Part shown: one piece after another, positions 19,667 through 27,872 of the stretch
Position numbering within the stretch: position 1 is the first letter of the stretch
Layout: each line of letters opens with the position of its first letter
NCBI RefSeq assembly: GCF_015752205.1
Contig: NZ_JADOVG010000003.1
Span: 62,001-126,000, forward strand
Source of the DNA: Polaromonas sp. CG_9.7
GTDB taxonomy: Bacteria; Pseudomonadota; Gammaproteobacteria; Burkholderiales; Burkholderiaceae_C
Length of the DNA: 64,000 nucleotides
Reading direction: 5' to 3'
Notes under the pieces: model-generated
Database searches by the model: none
The model's input: the letters and a program-made list of their open reading frames with translations, nothing else
Told to the model about the DNA's origin: nothing
Made by a program: the position numbers and the translations under genes

Positions 19667-20440
19667 ATGAAAATCTTGAATATTGCTGCGTACCGTTTTG
19701 TGGCGCTGGAGCGGTTACCCGAACTGAAGGACGCGATCGCGCAGGCGCTGACAGCCCGCCGCATCCTGGGAACCGTGCTCCTGGCCGAAGAAGGCATCAA
19801 TCTTTTCCTGGCCGCCGACAGCGCCGCGATTCATGATTTTTTGGCATGGCTGCAGCAGGATGCGCGTTTTGAGGACCTTGACATCAAGCAAAGCTGGTCG
19901 GCGGTCCAGCCTTTCGGCAAGCTGCTGGTCAAGGTCAAGCCGGAAATCATCCGCATGAACCATCCGGCCATCCAGCCGTCGTCAGGTCGCGCGCCAGCGG
20001 TGGACGCGGCCACGCTCAAGCGATGGCTGGACCAGGGCAGTGACGATGACGGACGGCCAGTGGCCATGCTGGACACACGCAACACCTATGAAGTCGATGC
20101 GGGCACCTTCCGCCAGGCCATTGACTGGCGCCTGGCCAAGTTCACCGAATTCCCGCAAGCGGTGCAGGACCACAGCGCCGAGCTGGCCGGCAAGACCGTC
20201 GTGAGCTTTTGCACCGGCGGCATTCGCTGCGAGAAGGCGGCGATTTACCTGCGTGAAGCCGGCGTTGAACAGGTCTATCAGCTTGAGGGCGGCATCCTTA
20301 AATACTTTGAAGAATGCGGGCCGGCGCATTTCGACGGCGAATGCTTTGTGTTCGACGACAGGCGGGGGGTGGATTCAGCACTCAAACCCCGCGTCGATAT
20401 TGGGGCATCGTCTGACAGCGACGCCGCTCATGCCGTGTGA
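19667..20440 (+). CDS. trhO: tRNA U34 hydroxylase TrhO, rhodanese family
   Basis: A 257-residue protein of the former UPF0176/YceA family that makes 5-hydroxyuridine at tRNA position 34. The N-terminal acylphosphatase-like domain starts MKILNIAAYRFV. The rhodanese domain holds the active-site loop SFCTGGIRCEKAA, with two conserved cysteines. ATG 19667 is preferred; the frame stays open upstream into the dnaE 5' end, but that part is not family-like. The egtB-like gene begins 11 bp after the stop. Confidence 0.9.
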   Translation: MKILNIAAYRFVALERLPELKDAIAQALTARRILGTVLLAEEGINLFLAADSAAIHDFLAWLQQDARFEDLDIKQSWSAVQPFGKLLVKVKPEIIRMNHPAIQPSSGRAPAVDAATLKRWLDQGSDDDGRPVAMLDTRNTYEVDAGTFRQAIDWRLAKFTEFPQAVQDHSAELAGKTVVSFCTGGIRCEKAAIYLREAGVEQVYQLEGGILKYFEECGPAHFDGECFVFDDRRGVDSALKPRVDIGASSDSDAAHAV

Positions 20441-20451
20441 AGCTTGGCAGC

Positions 20452-21783
20452 ATGAACCAGACGAAACCCACCATGCCCTCCTTTCAAAACGCCCGGCCCA
20501 ACGCCGCAGCCACCTCAGCGATGGCGCTGCGCTTTGAGCACGTTCGCGGCCAGACTGTGAATTTAATCAAGCCGTTGAGCGCCGAGGACTGTCAGCTGCA
20601 GTCCATGCCCGACGCCAGCCCGGCCAAATGGCATCTGGCCCACCTGACCTGGTTTTTTGAAACCTTCGTGCTGGAACGCTTCGAGCCCAATTTCAAGCCC
20701 TTCGACGCCAGCTTTCGCGTCCTGTTCAACAGCTACTACAACGGCGTGGGCGACAAATACCCGCGCCCGCATCGGGGCTTGATCAGCCGTCCGTCGCTGG
20801 ACGAAGTGCTGGCCTACCGGGCGCAGGTCGATGCGCGCGTGCAAGGTGTGATTTCTGCCGCTGATGCCGACCATGCTGAACTGGCGCAGCTCATCCGCCT
20901 GGGCCTGCAGCACGAGCAGCAGCACCAGGAACTGCTGCTGACCGACATCCAGCATGCACTGTCATTCAATCCGCTGCGTCCGGCCTATGCCAGGCGCTGG
21001 CCGCTGACGAGCACGGCGCCCCAAGCGCTGCGCTGGCATGGCTATGAAGGCGGTCTGGTCAAGCATGGATTTGACGCTGCGCTGGATGGCGAATTTACAT
21101 TTGACAACGAAACCCCGCGCCATCCGGTCTATGTGGCGCCGTTCGAGCTGGCCAGCCGGCTGGTCACCAACGGGGAATTGATCGAATTCATGGCGGACGG
21201 CGGCTACCGGCGGCCGGAACTGTGGCTGTCGATGGGATGGGACTGGGTGCAGGCCGGGCAGCATCAGCGCCCGCTGTACTGGCAGGAAGACGATGCCGGC
21301 CGCTACCGGCATTTCACGCTGCAGGGGCTGCAGGACGTTGACCCCAACACGCCCGCCTGCCACCTCAGTTATTTTGAAGCCGATGCGCTGGCGCGCTGGG
21401 CCGGGGCGCGGCTGCCGACCGAGTTTGAATGGGAACTGGCCGCACGCCGGCTGCCCGCTTCAAGCGCAAAGACGGGCAATTTTGTGGGAACCGGGGCTTT
21501 CCATCCGCTGCCGCAGCAGCACGCCAGCCTGGCGTCACCTTCGCAGATGTTTGGCGATGTGTGGGAATGGACGCAGTCCAACTACAACCCCTACCCGGGC
21601 TACCAGCCGTGGGAGGGGCTGGTAGGTGAATACAACGGCAAGTTCATGTGCAACCAGTTCGTGCTGCGCGGTGGTTCCTGCGCCACGCCGCAAAGCCACG
21701 TGCGTGCCAGCTACCGCAATTTTTTTCCGCCGGACGCGCAATGGCAGTTCAGCGGCGTGCGGCTGGCGCGCAACGTTCAATAG
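20452..21783 (+). CDS. egtB: EgtB-like sulfoxide synthase
   Basis: A 443-residue non-heme iron enzyme. The N-terminal DinB-like domain carries the metal site with His61/His64 in KWHLAHLTWFFE and the HxxxHxE motif His154-His158-Glu160. The C-terminal formylglycine-generating-enzyme-like domain ends VLRGGSCATPQSHVRASYRN. EgtB joins a thiol to trimethylhistidine on the way to ergothioneine. No egtD methyltransferase or glycosyltransferase partner lies nearby, so a selenoneine-type or other substrate cannot be ruled out. GTG 20437, overlapping the trhO stop, is an alternative start. Confidence 0.82.
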   Translation: MNQTKPTMPSFQNARPNAAATSAMALRFEHVRGQTVNLIKPLSAEDCQLQSMPDASPAKWHLAHLTWFFETFVLERFEPNFKPFDASFRVLFNSYYNGVGDKYPRPHRGLISRPSLDEVLAYRAQVDARVQGVISAADADHAELAQLIRLGLQHEQQHQELLLTDIQHALSFNPLRPAYARRWPLTSTAPQALRWHGYEGGLVKHGFDAALDGEFTFDNETPRHPVYVAPFELASRLVTNGELIEFMADGGYRRPELWLSMGWDWVQAGQHQRPLYWQEDDAGRYRHFTLQGLQDVDPNTPACHLSYFEADALARWAGARLPTEFEWELAARRLPASSAKTGNFVGTGAFHPLPQQHASLASPSQMFGDVWEWTQSNYNPYPGYQPWEGLVGEYNGKFMCNQFVLRGGSCATPQSHVRASYRNFFPPDAQWQFSGVRLARNVQ

Positions 21784-22010
21784 GGACCTGGCGCGGGTAT
21801 TCCCGGCGAGCCGGGCCTGTCGGGCATGACGGGGTTATCGGGCGTTTGCGGTATCTCGGGCATGTCCGGTGTTGGCTGCATTTCCGGGTTGTCGGGCCTG
21901 ACCGGCATTTCAGGCTCTGTGGGCGAAGGGGTGATTTCAGGGCTTGCAGGCGTCACTGGCGGCATTTCGGGCTGCGCCGGCGTGGGGGATATTTCAGGAA
22001 TGGTTGACAT
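21777..22010 (-). CDS. Small proline-rich protein, function unknown
   Basis: A 77-residue reading frame built of loose repeats such as PEMPPVTPASPEI and PEMQPTPDMPEI, with about one third proline. It follows the pirin gene by 39 bp on the same strand, and its last bases overlap the convergent egtB stop. No signal peptide, membrane segment or clear ribosome site is seen. The opposite strand also stays open here because of the repeats (Gly/Ser-rich). The proline-rich reading is favoured by its position behind pirin, but it remains unproven. Confidence 0.45.
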   Translation of the reverse strand: MSTIPEISPTPAQPEMPPVTPASPEITPSPTEPEMPVRPDNPEMQPTPDMPEIPQTPDNPVMPDRPGSPGIPAPGPY

Positions 22011-22049
22011 GGCGTTGGTTGAAAAGGTTGGGGTTGGGGCTGTCCTGCC

Positions 22050-22925
22050 CTATGGCCTGCGCTCGGGCAGGGGAATGAATTCGGCATCGCCGGCGACCTG
22101 GCCCATGCGCTGGGCCAGCCAGTCGTCACCGGCTTGCGCGATGCGCTCTTTGCGGCTGGAGACAAAATTCCACCAGATGAAGCGCTGCCCGTCCAGCGCG
22201 TCGCCGCCCACCACCATGAAGCGGGCGGGCGCCTTGGCGCTGATGCGCGTTGCCGTACCTGACGCCAAAATGGCCAGGGTGCGTGCCGCCAGTGCTTCGC
22301 CGTCCAACGCCAGATCGCCCTGCACACCGTACAGCGCCAGTTCGTCGGCCAGCGGCGGCAGATCGACATGGCCGCCGGCGCCGAGACGAATATCCAGGTA
22401 AACCGTTTTCGAAAAGGTCTTGACTGGCGAGGTCTGGCCAAACGCCTCGCCGATCAGCACGCGCACCTCGGCTGCGCCCAGAACCACGACAGGAATGTCA
22501 GCGGCTGGCGTGTGCACAAAATCCGGCGTTGCCTCTTCATGCGCCTGGGGCAGCGCCGCCCACAACTGCAGGCCATGCTGAAGGTAGGCTTGGTTCCGCA
22601 GGTCGTCGGGCGCCCTTTCGGAATGCACGATGCCACGCCCCGCTGTCATCCAGTTGATGGCGCCGGGCTCGATGCGCTGGACCGAGCCCAGACTGTCGCG
22701 GTGCAGTATGGCGCCGTCAAACAGATAGGTCACGGTCGCCAGGCCGATGTGCGGATGCGGCCGCACGTCATGGTTGTCGCCGGCCTGAACCTCCAGCGGC
22801 CCGAAATGGTCGAAAAATACAAACGGCCCCACCGATTGGCGGTTGGCCGCCGGCAACAGGCGGCTGACCAGGAAGCCGCCGCCCAGGTCCTTGTCCTGTC
22901 CGGTCAGTGTGACGTCGATGCTCAT
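22050..22925 (-). CDS. Pirin family protein
   Basis: A 291-residue bicupin of the pirin family, possibly a quercetinase-like dioxygenase or redox sensor. The metal-binding motif is intact: NHDVRPHPHIGLATVTYLF, then HRDSLGSVQ and HSERAP. ATG 22925 overlaps the OsmC stop as ATGA, and GGAG lies upstream, so it is cotranslated with osmC. The reaction cannot be assigned from sequence. It is the penultimate gene of a leftward stress group. Confidence 0.85.
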   Translation of the reverse strand: MSIDVTLTGQDKDLGGGFLVSRLLPAANRQSVGPFVFFDHFGPLEVQAGDNHDVRPHPHIGLATVTYLFDGAILHRDSLGSVQRIEPGAINWMTAGRGIVHSERAPDDLRNQAYLQHGLQLWAALPQAHEEATPDFVHTPAADIPVVVLGAAEVRVLIGEAFGQTSPVKTFSKTVYLDIRLGAGGHVDLPPLADELALYGVQGDLALDGEALAARTLAILASGTATRISAKAPARFMVVGGDALDGQRFIWWNFVSSRKERIAQAGDDWLAQRMGQVAGDAEFIPLPERRP

Positions 22926-23329
22926 GGCAGGCGCTCCATGCGGGTGGTGATTTCCGTGGTGACCGTGGTCATCAGCTTGTGAACCGGGCATTTCCGAGCC
23001 ACGGCTTCGAGTTCCTTCAGCTGCGCATCACTCAGGGCACCATGCACTTTCAGGGTGGTGGTCAAGCGGTAAATGCCCTTGCGCTCGTCGGCAGCGTCGC
23101 GCTCGACCCGGGTCTGGATGTCATCGACGGGAATGCCTTTCTTGCGGGCGTACCACATCACCGTCAAGGCCTTGCAGGCGCCGAGCGCGGCATCGTAGAG
23201 GTCATGCGGGCTGGGGCCGGTGTCGCCGCCGCCTTCGGCCTGGCTGACGTCGGCCACCAGTTCGTGAGAACGGACATGCACCGTTTGCGCGAGCGTGGCG
23301 GTGCGGTCCAGCAGGAGTTCAATCGTCAT
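22922..23329 (-). CDS. OsmC/Ohr family peroxide-reducing protein
   Basis: A 135-residue OsmC-fold protein with the two redox cysteines, Cys52 in LGACKALTVMWYA and Cys114 in RKCPVHKLM. Such proteins reduce organic hydroperoxides or handle reactive electrophiles with a dithiol partner. The ribosome site AAGGAAAA precedes ATG 23329. It lies 55 bp behind the flavoprotein gene and overlaps pirin by 4 bp. Subfamily (OsmC versus YhfA-like) is not resolved. Confidence 0.88.
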   Translation of the reverse strand: MTIELLLDRTATLAQTVHVRSHELVADVSQAEGGGDTGPSPHDLYDAALGACKALTVMWYARKKGIPVDDIQTRVERDAADERKGIYRLTTTLKVHGALSDAQLKELEAVARKCPVHKLMTTVTTEITTRMERLP

Positions 23330-23384
23330 GCGTTTTCCTTTTGAAACATGGAAAAGGACCGCCGTGCCGCAGAGCAGCAATACC

Positions 23385-23963
23385 TCAGCGGCTGAAACGG
23401 CCCGCCACCTGCGCCACGCGCTCGCCGAAACTGCGCGCCGTCTCCAGGTCGCCCGGCGCCATTTCACCGGCGCCAGCATCCGAGGGCGAATGCGCGATCG
23501 CGCCGCTGTAGGAACCCAGAAAATTCGGGTCGTTGCGCTGCGCGGCCTTGCTGTTACTCGGCATCATGCCCTGGCTGACCCAGATGCCGCCGTGCTGCAT
23601 GGCCAGGGTGAACAGGTAGATCAGCGTGGAAGACTTGTCGCCGTTCAGCGCCGCACTGTTGGTGAAACCGGCAAACAGTTTGTCCTTCCAGGATTCGGTG
23701 TACCAGGGCTTCGACGACGCGTCGGCAAACTTCTTGAACTGCCAGCTGACGCTGCCCATGTAGGTCGGCGAGCCCATGATGATGGCGTCGGCAGCGGCCA
23801 GCGCTTCCCAGCCGCCTGCAGGCAGATTGCCTTCGGCATCAATGGCAATCAAATCGGCGCCGGCGCCTGACGCAACGGCTTGCGCCATGCGCTGGGTATG
23901 GCCATAGCCGGAGTGGTAGACGACGACCACGACGGGCTCGCTGGAAATGACAGCGCTAGCCAT
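23385..23963 (-). CDS. WrbA/flavodoxin-like NAD(P)H-dependent oxidoreductase
   Basis: A 192-residue flavodoxin-fold protein. The FMN phosphate loop is YHSGYGHTQRMAQAV near residues 17-31. A second FMN contact region is MGSPTYMGSVSWQFKKF. The family includes WrbA-type quinone reductases that perform two-electron reduction. The start overlaps the doxX stop as ATGA, so the two are coupled. The order doxX-flavoprotein-osmC-pirin suggests a quinone or electrophile defence role. Confidence 0.85.
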   Translation of the reverse strand: MASAVISSEPVVVVVYHSGYGHTQRMAQAVASGAGADLIAIDAEGNLPAGGWEALAAADAIIMGSPTYMGSVSWQFKKFADASSKPWYTESWKDKLFAGFTNSAALNGDKSSTLIYLFTLAMQHGGIWVSQGMMPSNSKAAQRNDPNFLGSYSGAIAHSPSDAGAGEMAPGDLETARSFGERVAQVAGRFSR

Positions 23964-24376
23964 CAAGCACCCCGCCGGTTGCCGTCAACACTCCAGGCGC
24001 CAGCGCCCCAGGCGGCCACCGTCAGCAAGCCGCCCACCACCGCGATGTTCTTGAAGAAAGACTGCTGCTGGGACGTGACCAGCTCGGCCGGCACCGCCCA
24101 GAAATTGTGAAAGATAAACGTGATGACCACCGTAAAAAAGGCAATGCCAAGCGCTGCCCAGCGTGTCTGCCAGCCGATCAGCAGCAGCAGGCCCAGCCCC
24201 AGTTCGACACCAACGGCAGCGGCGGCGGCAAGTTCTGGAAACGGCACGCCCTTGGAGGCGATGTAGCTGGCCGTGCCGGCAAAGCCGCCAATCTTGCTGA
24301 AACCGGCTGGAATGAACAACAACGCCAGCAGCACGCGGCCAATGAGCGACAGGGGATTTTGAAGTGCAACGAACAT
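23963..24376 (-). CDS. DoxX family membrane protein
   Basis: A 137-residue inner membrane protein with four predicted helices. It starts LIGRVLLALLFIPAGFSKI, the DoxX family N-terminal signature. The ribosome site AAGG lies ahead of ATG 24376. DoxX proteins are often found with thiol and oxidative-stress functions; their precise activity is unsettled. It is the first gene of the compact doxX-flavoprotein-osmC-pirin group. Confidence 0.87.
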   Translation of the reverse strand: MFVALQNPLSLIGRVLLALLFIPAGFSKIGGFAGTASYIASKGVPFPELAAAAAVGVELGLGLLLLIGWQTRWAALGIAFFTVVITFIFHNFWAVPAELVTSQQQSFFKNIAVVGGLLTVAAWGAGAWSVDGNRRGA

Positions 24377-24411
24377 GAGAAATCCTTAAAAAATTAACGC
24401 GATGATGAATT

Positions 24412-24437
24412 AAAAAAAGCCGACGGGCAAGCCGGCT
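24412..24437 (-). terminator. Intrinsic terminator-like hairpin behind the second pirin gene
   Basis: On the minus strand AGCCG and CGGCT pair around a 10-nt loop and are followed by seven T residues. It lies between the pirin gene at 24613 and doxX, so it may split the leftward cluster into two units. The stem is short. Confidence 0.4.
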
Positions 24438-24468
24438 GCGCGGCCAAAGGCCCCGGGTTCTGACCAAA

Positions 24469-24492
24469 ACCAATTTTTACCACTAAATTGGT
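24469..24492. promoter_or_regulatory. Candidate operator in front of doxX
   Basis: A perfect 8-bp inverted repeat, ACCAATTT and AAATTGGT, with an 8-bp spacer lies in the AT-rich gap upstream of doxX. The size and symmetry suit a dimeric repressor. The binding protein is unknown. Confidence 0.45.
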
Positions 24493-24542
24493 CTTTAGCG
24501 CTTACTATATATGCACTTATAGCTATTAATTAAGTAGCAAAA
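24493..24542. repeat. Family P palindromic repeat, copy P9 (diverged)
   Basis: A diverged 50-bp copy with GCGCTTACTATATATGCAC, then TTATAGCTATTAATTAAGTA. It matches the distal half of the family in the same orientation as the gluQ copy. It directly adjoins the candidate doxX operator. Confidence 0.5.
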
Positions 24543-24612
24543 TGTTGGTTTTTCCACATTCCGTTATAGCCAGTCAAACCGATTTGCCGCTGGCGGTGAT
24601 CGGCCTGGCCTC

Positions 24613-25314
24613 TCAGGGTGCCAGGTCGAACACCAGAACCTCTGCATCCTGTCCGTTTTCCAGGCTCAGACGGTCTTCTGCCTGGAGCAGCGCGGCGTCG
24701 CCAGTGTGAAGCATTTGACCATTGACCTCCAGCTGGCCGCGAACCAGGTGCACATAGGCCTTGCGCTTGGGGTCAAGCACCAGCACGGCCGCTTCACCCC
24801 CGTCGAACAGGCCGGCATGCAGCCTGGCGTCGGCATGGATCAGCACCGAATCCTGCGCGCCATCGGGCGAGGCCACCAGCCGCAGCGCGCCGCGCTTGTC
24901 AAGCTCGGCAAAGGTTTTCTGCTCATAGCCAGGCGCAATGCCGGTGACGTTCGGCTCAATCCAGATCTGCAGAAAGTGCGTGGTCTGGCCTTCGGCATGG
25001 TTGAACTCGCTGTGCTGCACGCCGGTGCCCGCGCTCATGCGCTGCACGTCTCCGGGGGGAATGCCCTTGACATTGCCCATGCTGTCCTTGTGCGCCAATT
25101 CGCCATTCAGCACGTAGCTGATGATTTCCATGTTCTGGTGGCTGTGCGTGCCAAAACCCCGGCCGGCGGCAATGCGGTCTTCGTTGATGACCCTCAGGTT
25201 GCCAAAGCCCATGTGCGCCGGGTCGTGGTAACCGGCGAAAGAAAAAGAATGGAAAGACTTGAGCCAGCCGTGGTCGGCATAGCCGCGTTCGCCCGAAAGC
25301 CGTAATGTCATCAT
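24613..25314 (-). CDS. Pirin family protein, YhhW-like
   Basis: A 233-residue bicupin resembling YhhW quercetin dioxygenase. It has the opening RGYADHGWLKSFHSFSFAGY and the metal residues in GFGTHSHQNMEIISYVL, with HKDSMG and the later VQHSEFNH. The ribosome site GAAAGG precedes ATG 25314. It is divergent from the LysR gene with 108 bp between them, the usual layout for a LysR target. Confidence 0.88.
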   Translation of the reverse strand: MMTLRLSGERGYADHGWLKSFHSFSFAGYHDPAHMGFGNLRVINEDRIAAGRGFGTHSHQNMEIISYVLNGELAHKDSMGNVKGIPPGDVQRMSAGTGVQHSEFNHAEGQTTHFLQIWIEPNVTGIAPGYEQKTFAELDKRGALRLVASPDGAQDSVLIHADARLHAGLFDGGEAAVLVLDPKRKAYVHLVRGQLEVNGQMLHTGDAALLQAEDRLSLENGQDAEVLVFDLAP

Positions 25315-25422
25315 GAAGTGCCCCTTTCAAGGTGTATTGCAATGCCTTGACTTTAGGTGCCGACAGCGCTTGCATCGTTGCGCCAGTTTGCTGGCATCAT
25401 TCAAATTTTTTGAAGGGTTTTC

Positions 25423-26376
25423 ATGCTCCTACCTAAAAATCCGGTGCGCAACGCGCTGACGCCAGATGTTATCCGGCTGATCGACACCATCCACAGCTCG
25501 GGCAGCATGGCAGCCGCCGCGCGCGCACTGGGCGTGGTGCCCAGCGCCCTGACATACCGCATCCGGCAGGTCGAGGACGCGCTGGACGTGTTGCTGTTCG
25601 ACCGCTCGTCGCGCCAGGCCAGGCTGACCGTCGCCGGCCAGGAACTGCTGCGCGAAGGCAACCGGCTGCTGCTTGAACTCGACGCCATTGCCAACCGCGT
25701 CAAGCGCGTGGCAACCGGCTGGGAGCCGCAGCTCACGCTGGCGGTGGACAGCGTGATTTCGCGCACCACGGTGCTTGAACTGTGCGAAGCCTTTTTTGCC
25801 TTGAATCCGCCGACACGCCTGAAAATCCGGGAGGAAGCGCTGTCCGGAACGCTGGAAGCGGTGACATCGGGCCAGGCTGACCTGGCCATCGGCGTTGCGC
25901 TGGATCCCGCGCCCAACCTGTCTTTGCAAAGCCGACCGCTGGGCACCGTTCACTTTATCTATGCCGTCGCGCCGCACCATCCGCTGGCGCAAGCCGCCGA
26001 ACCGGTGCCTGACGCGCAGTTGCTGCTGCACCGCGCCGTGGTGGTGGCCGATTCGGTCAGGCAGGGCAGCGGCGTGACCAGCGGGCTGCTGGGCGGGCAG
26101 GACGTTTTCACAGTTCCCGGCATGCCTGAAAAGCTTGATGCGCAGTTGCGCGGGCTGGGCGGCGGCTTCTTGCCGGAATACCTGGCGCGGCCGCACATTG
26201 ACGCCGGGCGCCTGGTCGAAAAGCAGATGCAGCGCGCCACGCGGATGGTTCCGATGCGCTACGCCTGGCGCTGCCGGGCGCCGGCTGCCGAAGGACGCGC
26301 ACTGCAATGGTGGCTGCAGCAACTCGGCAAACCGGCCACCCGCAAGGCGCTGCTGGAGCGCGCCCACTCGCTATAA
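25423..26376 (+). CDS. LysR family transcriptional regulator
   Basis: A 317-residue LysR regulator. The N-terminal winged helix (about 13-72) contains GSMAAAARALGVVPSALTYR and RQARLTVAGQELL. The periplasmic-binding-like effector domain follows from about residue 100. Its divergent orientation to the pirin gene suggests that it controls that gene and perhaps the doxX group; the effector cannot be named. The spacing of GSM and SALTYR is slightly unlike mainstream LysR, but the domain is clear. Confidence 0.9.
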   Translation: MLLPKNPVRNALTPDVIRLIDTIHSSGSMAAAARALGVVPSALTYRIRQVEDALDVLLFDRSSRQARLTVAGQELLREGNRLLLELDAIANRVKRVATGWEPQLTLAVDSVISRTTVLELCEAFFALNPPTRLKIREEALSGTLEAVTSGQADLAIGVALDPAPNLSLQSRPLGTVHFIYAVAPHHPLAQAAEPVPDAQLLLHRAVVVADSVRQGSGVTSGLLGGQDVFTVPGMPEKLDAQLRGLGGGFLPEYLARPHIDAGRLVEKQMQRATRMVPMRYAWRCRAPAAEGRALQWWLQQLGKPATRKALLERAHSL

Positions 26377-26508
26377 ATCCGCGCACGCGGCCGCCAGGCG
26401 CCGGCTGCGGTGTAGAGTGTGCGCATGGCGTTCGTTGATGCCTGACTTTTCGTCACGATGCCATTTCTTCCCGACCTTTTCCTTCACCTCAGAAAAAGCA
26501 AAAAAGTC

Positions 26509-27582
26509 ATGACAAACAAACCCTTCACCGCTGCTTTCTTTGAACCTGCCGTACAGCGTCACATCGCCGTCGTAGGCGCTGGCATTGCCGGCATCACCTG
26601 CGCCCGAACGCTGGTCCAGGCCGGGCACCGTGTCACCGTCTTTGAAAAAAGCAAGGGCGCTGGCGGACGCATGTCCACGCGAACCACCGAATTTGGCGGC
26701 TTTGACCATGGCGCGCAGTATTTCACCGTGCGCGATGAACGCTTTGAAAAAGCCCTGGCCACCGCCTCCGGGCTGGTGCGGCCCTGGAGCGCCAGCAGCG
26801 TGCAGGTGCTGGACGACCTGGGGCGCGTTGTGGCGGCCTCGCTGCCCGCCAAGGAAGCGCACTGGGTGGCCAAGCCGGGCATGAATGCGCTGGTGCGCCA
26901 GTGGGCCCAGCCATTGGTCGATGCCGGCCAGCTGGTGCTGGACACACGCGTCGTCTATATCGAGGAAGACAAGCTGGACCCGAAGCGCTGGCAGTTGCAA
27001 ACCGACGGCCCGGGCGCCGGCGTGCATTCCGGCTTTGATGCCGTGGTGCTGGCGATTCCCGCACCGCAAGCGCACGCCCTGCTGCGCGATTCAGAGCAGG
27101 CCGCGCCGCTGCTGGCCGACCTGGCAGGCGTGAACGTGGCGCCCTGCTGGACATTGATGGTGGCCTTTCCGCAGGCGCAGCAGCCCACGCTGCAAAGCCT
27201 GGGCCCCCAGTGGAACGTGGCGCGCAGCACCCACCACCGGATTTCCTGGCTGGCGCGCGAGTCGTCCAAACCGGGGCGCGGCCCGATTGAACGCTGGACC
27301 GTGCAGGCCAGCCCCGCCTGGTCGCAGCGCCACCTTGAAGACGACGCCGAACGCGTCAAGGCCAAGTTGCTGAAGGCCTTCACCGAAGTGACCGGCATCC
27401 GCGCCGAGCCGCCCTACGCGTCGGTACACCGCTGGCGCTATGCCCAGACCACCAAGCCCCTTGGCAAAACGCATGCGTGGGACGCCGAATCGCACATCGG
27501 CGCCTGCGGCGACTGGTGCCTGGGCCACCGTGTCGAAGACGGCTTCGTGTCCGGACTGGAAATGGCGCTGGCGATTCTTTGA
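26509..27582 (+). CDS. FAD-dependent oxidoreductase, renalase-like
   Basis: A 357-residue flavoprotein. The Rossmann motif VVGAGIAGITCARTL and the following FEKSKGAGGRMSTR place it in the NAD(P)/FAD-dependent amine oxidase and renalase group. The C-terminus has the FAD contact GDWCLGHRVEDGFVSGLEMA. An in-frame ATG at 26458 would add 17 residues; ATG 26509 fits the family better. It stands alone, with repeats on its right. The substrate is unknown. Confidence 0.85.
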   Translation: MTNKPFTAAFFEPAVQRHIAVVGAGIAGITCARTLVQAGHRVTVFEKSKGAGGRMSTRTTEFGGFDHGAQYFTVRDERFEKALATASGLVRPWSASSVQVLDDLGRVVAASLPAKEAHWVAKPGMNALVRQWAQPLVDAGQLVLDTRVVYIEEDKLDPKRWQLQTDGPGAGVHSGFDAVVLAIPAPQAHALLRDSEQAAPLLADLAGVNVAPCWTLMVAFPQAQQPTLQSLGPQWNVARSTHHRISWLARESSKPGRGPIERWTVQASPAWSQRHLEDDAERVKAKLLKAFTEVTGIRAEPPYASVHRWRYAQTTKPLGKTHAWDAESHIGACGDWCLGHRVEDGFVSGLEMALAIL

Positions 27583-27618
27583 CAGGTTGAGGCGATGCTG
27601 GACGGAGCTGCGAACAAA

Positions 27619-27679
27619 GCGACCAGCGTGGAGGCATTTCTTGCCACCCAGCAAGCGCCGTGGAACCGGCTTTGCTAGG
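27619..27679 (+). repeat. Family R half copy
   Basis: A degenerate left half: GCCACCCAGCAAGCGCCG then TGGAACCGGCTTTGC. It lies about 60 bp ahead of full copy R3, which repeats the same words in the same order. Confidence 0.65.
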
Positions 27680-27740
27680 CCAAAATGCAGCCGCTTCCTT
27701 TGACATAGTGTTACGCGAACCGACGATGCAAGCCAGCACA

Positions 27741-27860
27741 GCGAGCGTAGAAGCACCCCCTCCCACCCAGCAGGGGCCGTGGAACCGGCTTTGCCGGGTC
27801 ACAGGCGCAGCGGCCCTCTCGGGGGGCAGCGAACCACGCGAAGCGGGGAGCGTGGGGGCG
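27741..27860 (+). repeat. Family R dispersed repeat, copy R3
   Basis: A full copy with CACCCAGCAGGGGCCGTGG, ACCGGCTTTGCCGGG, GGCGCAGCGGCCCTCTCGGG and the end AAGCGGGGAGCGTGGGGGC. It ends 12 bp before gluQ and is open in frame with gluQ, in the same frame used by copy R1 with ybgC. Confidence 0.85.
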
Positions 27861-27872
27861 ATACCTAGTAGC

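Noticed and set aside
20437..21783. Selenoneine synthase SenA instead of EgtB
   Set aside because: No SenB or SenC gene is adjacent, so the more general EgtB-like name is kept.
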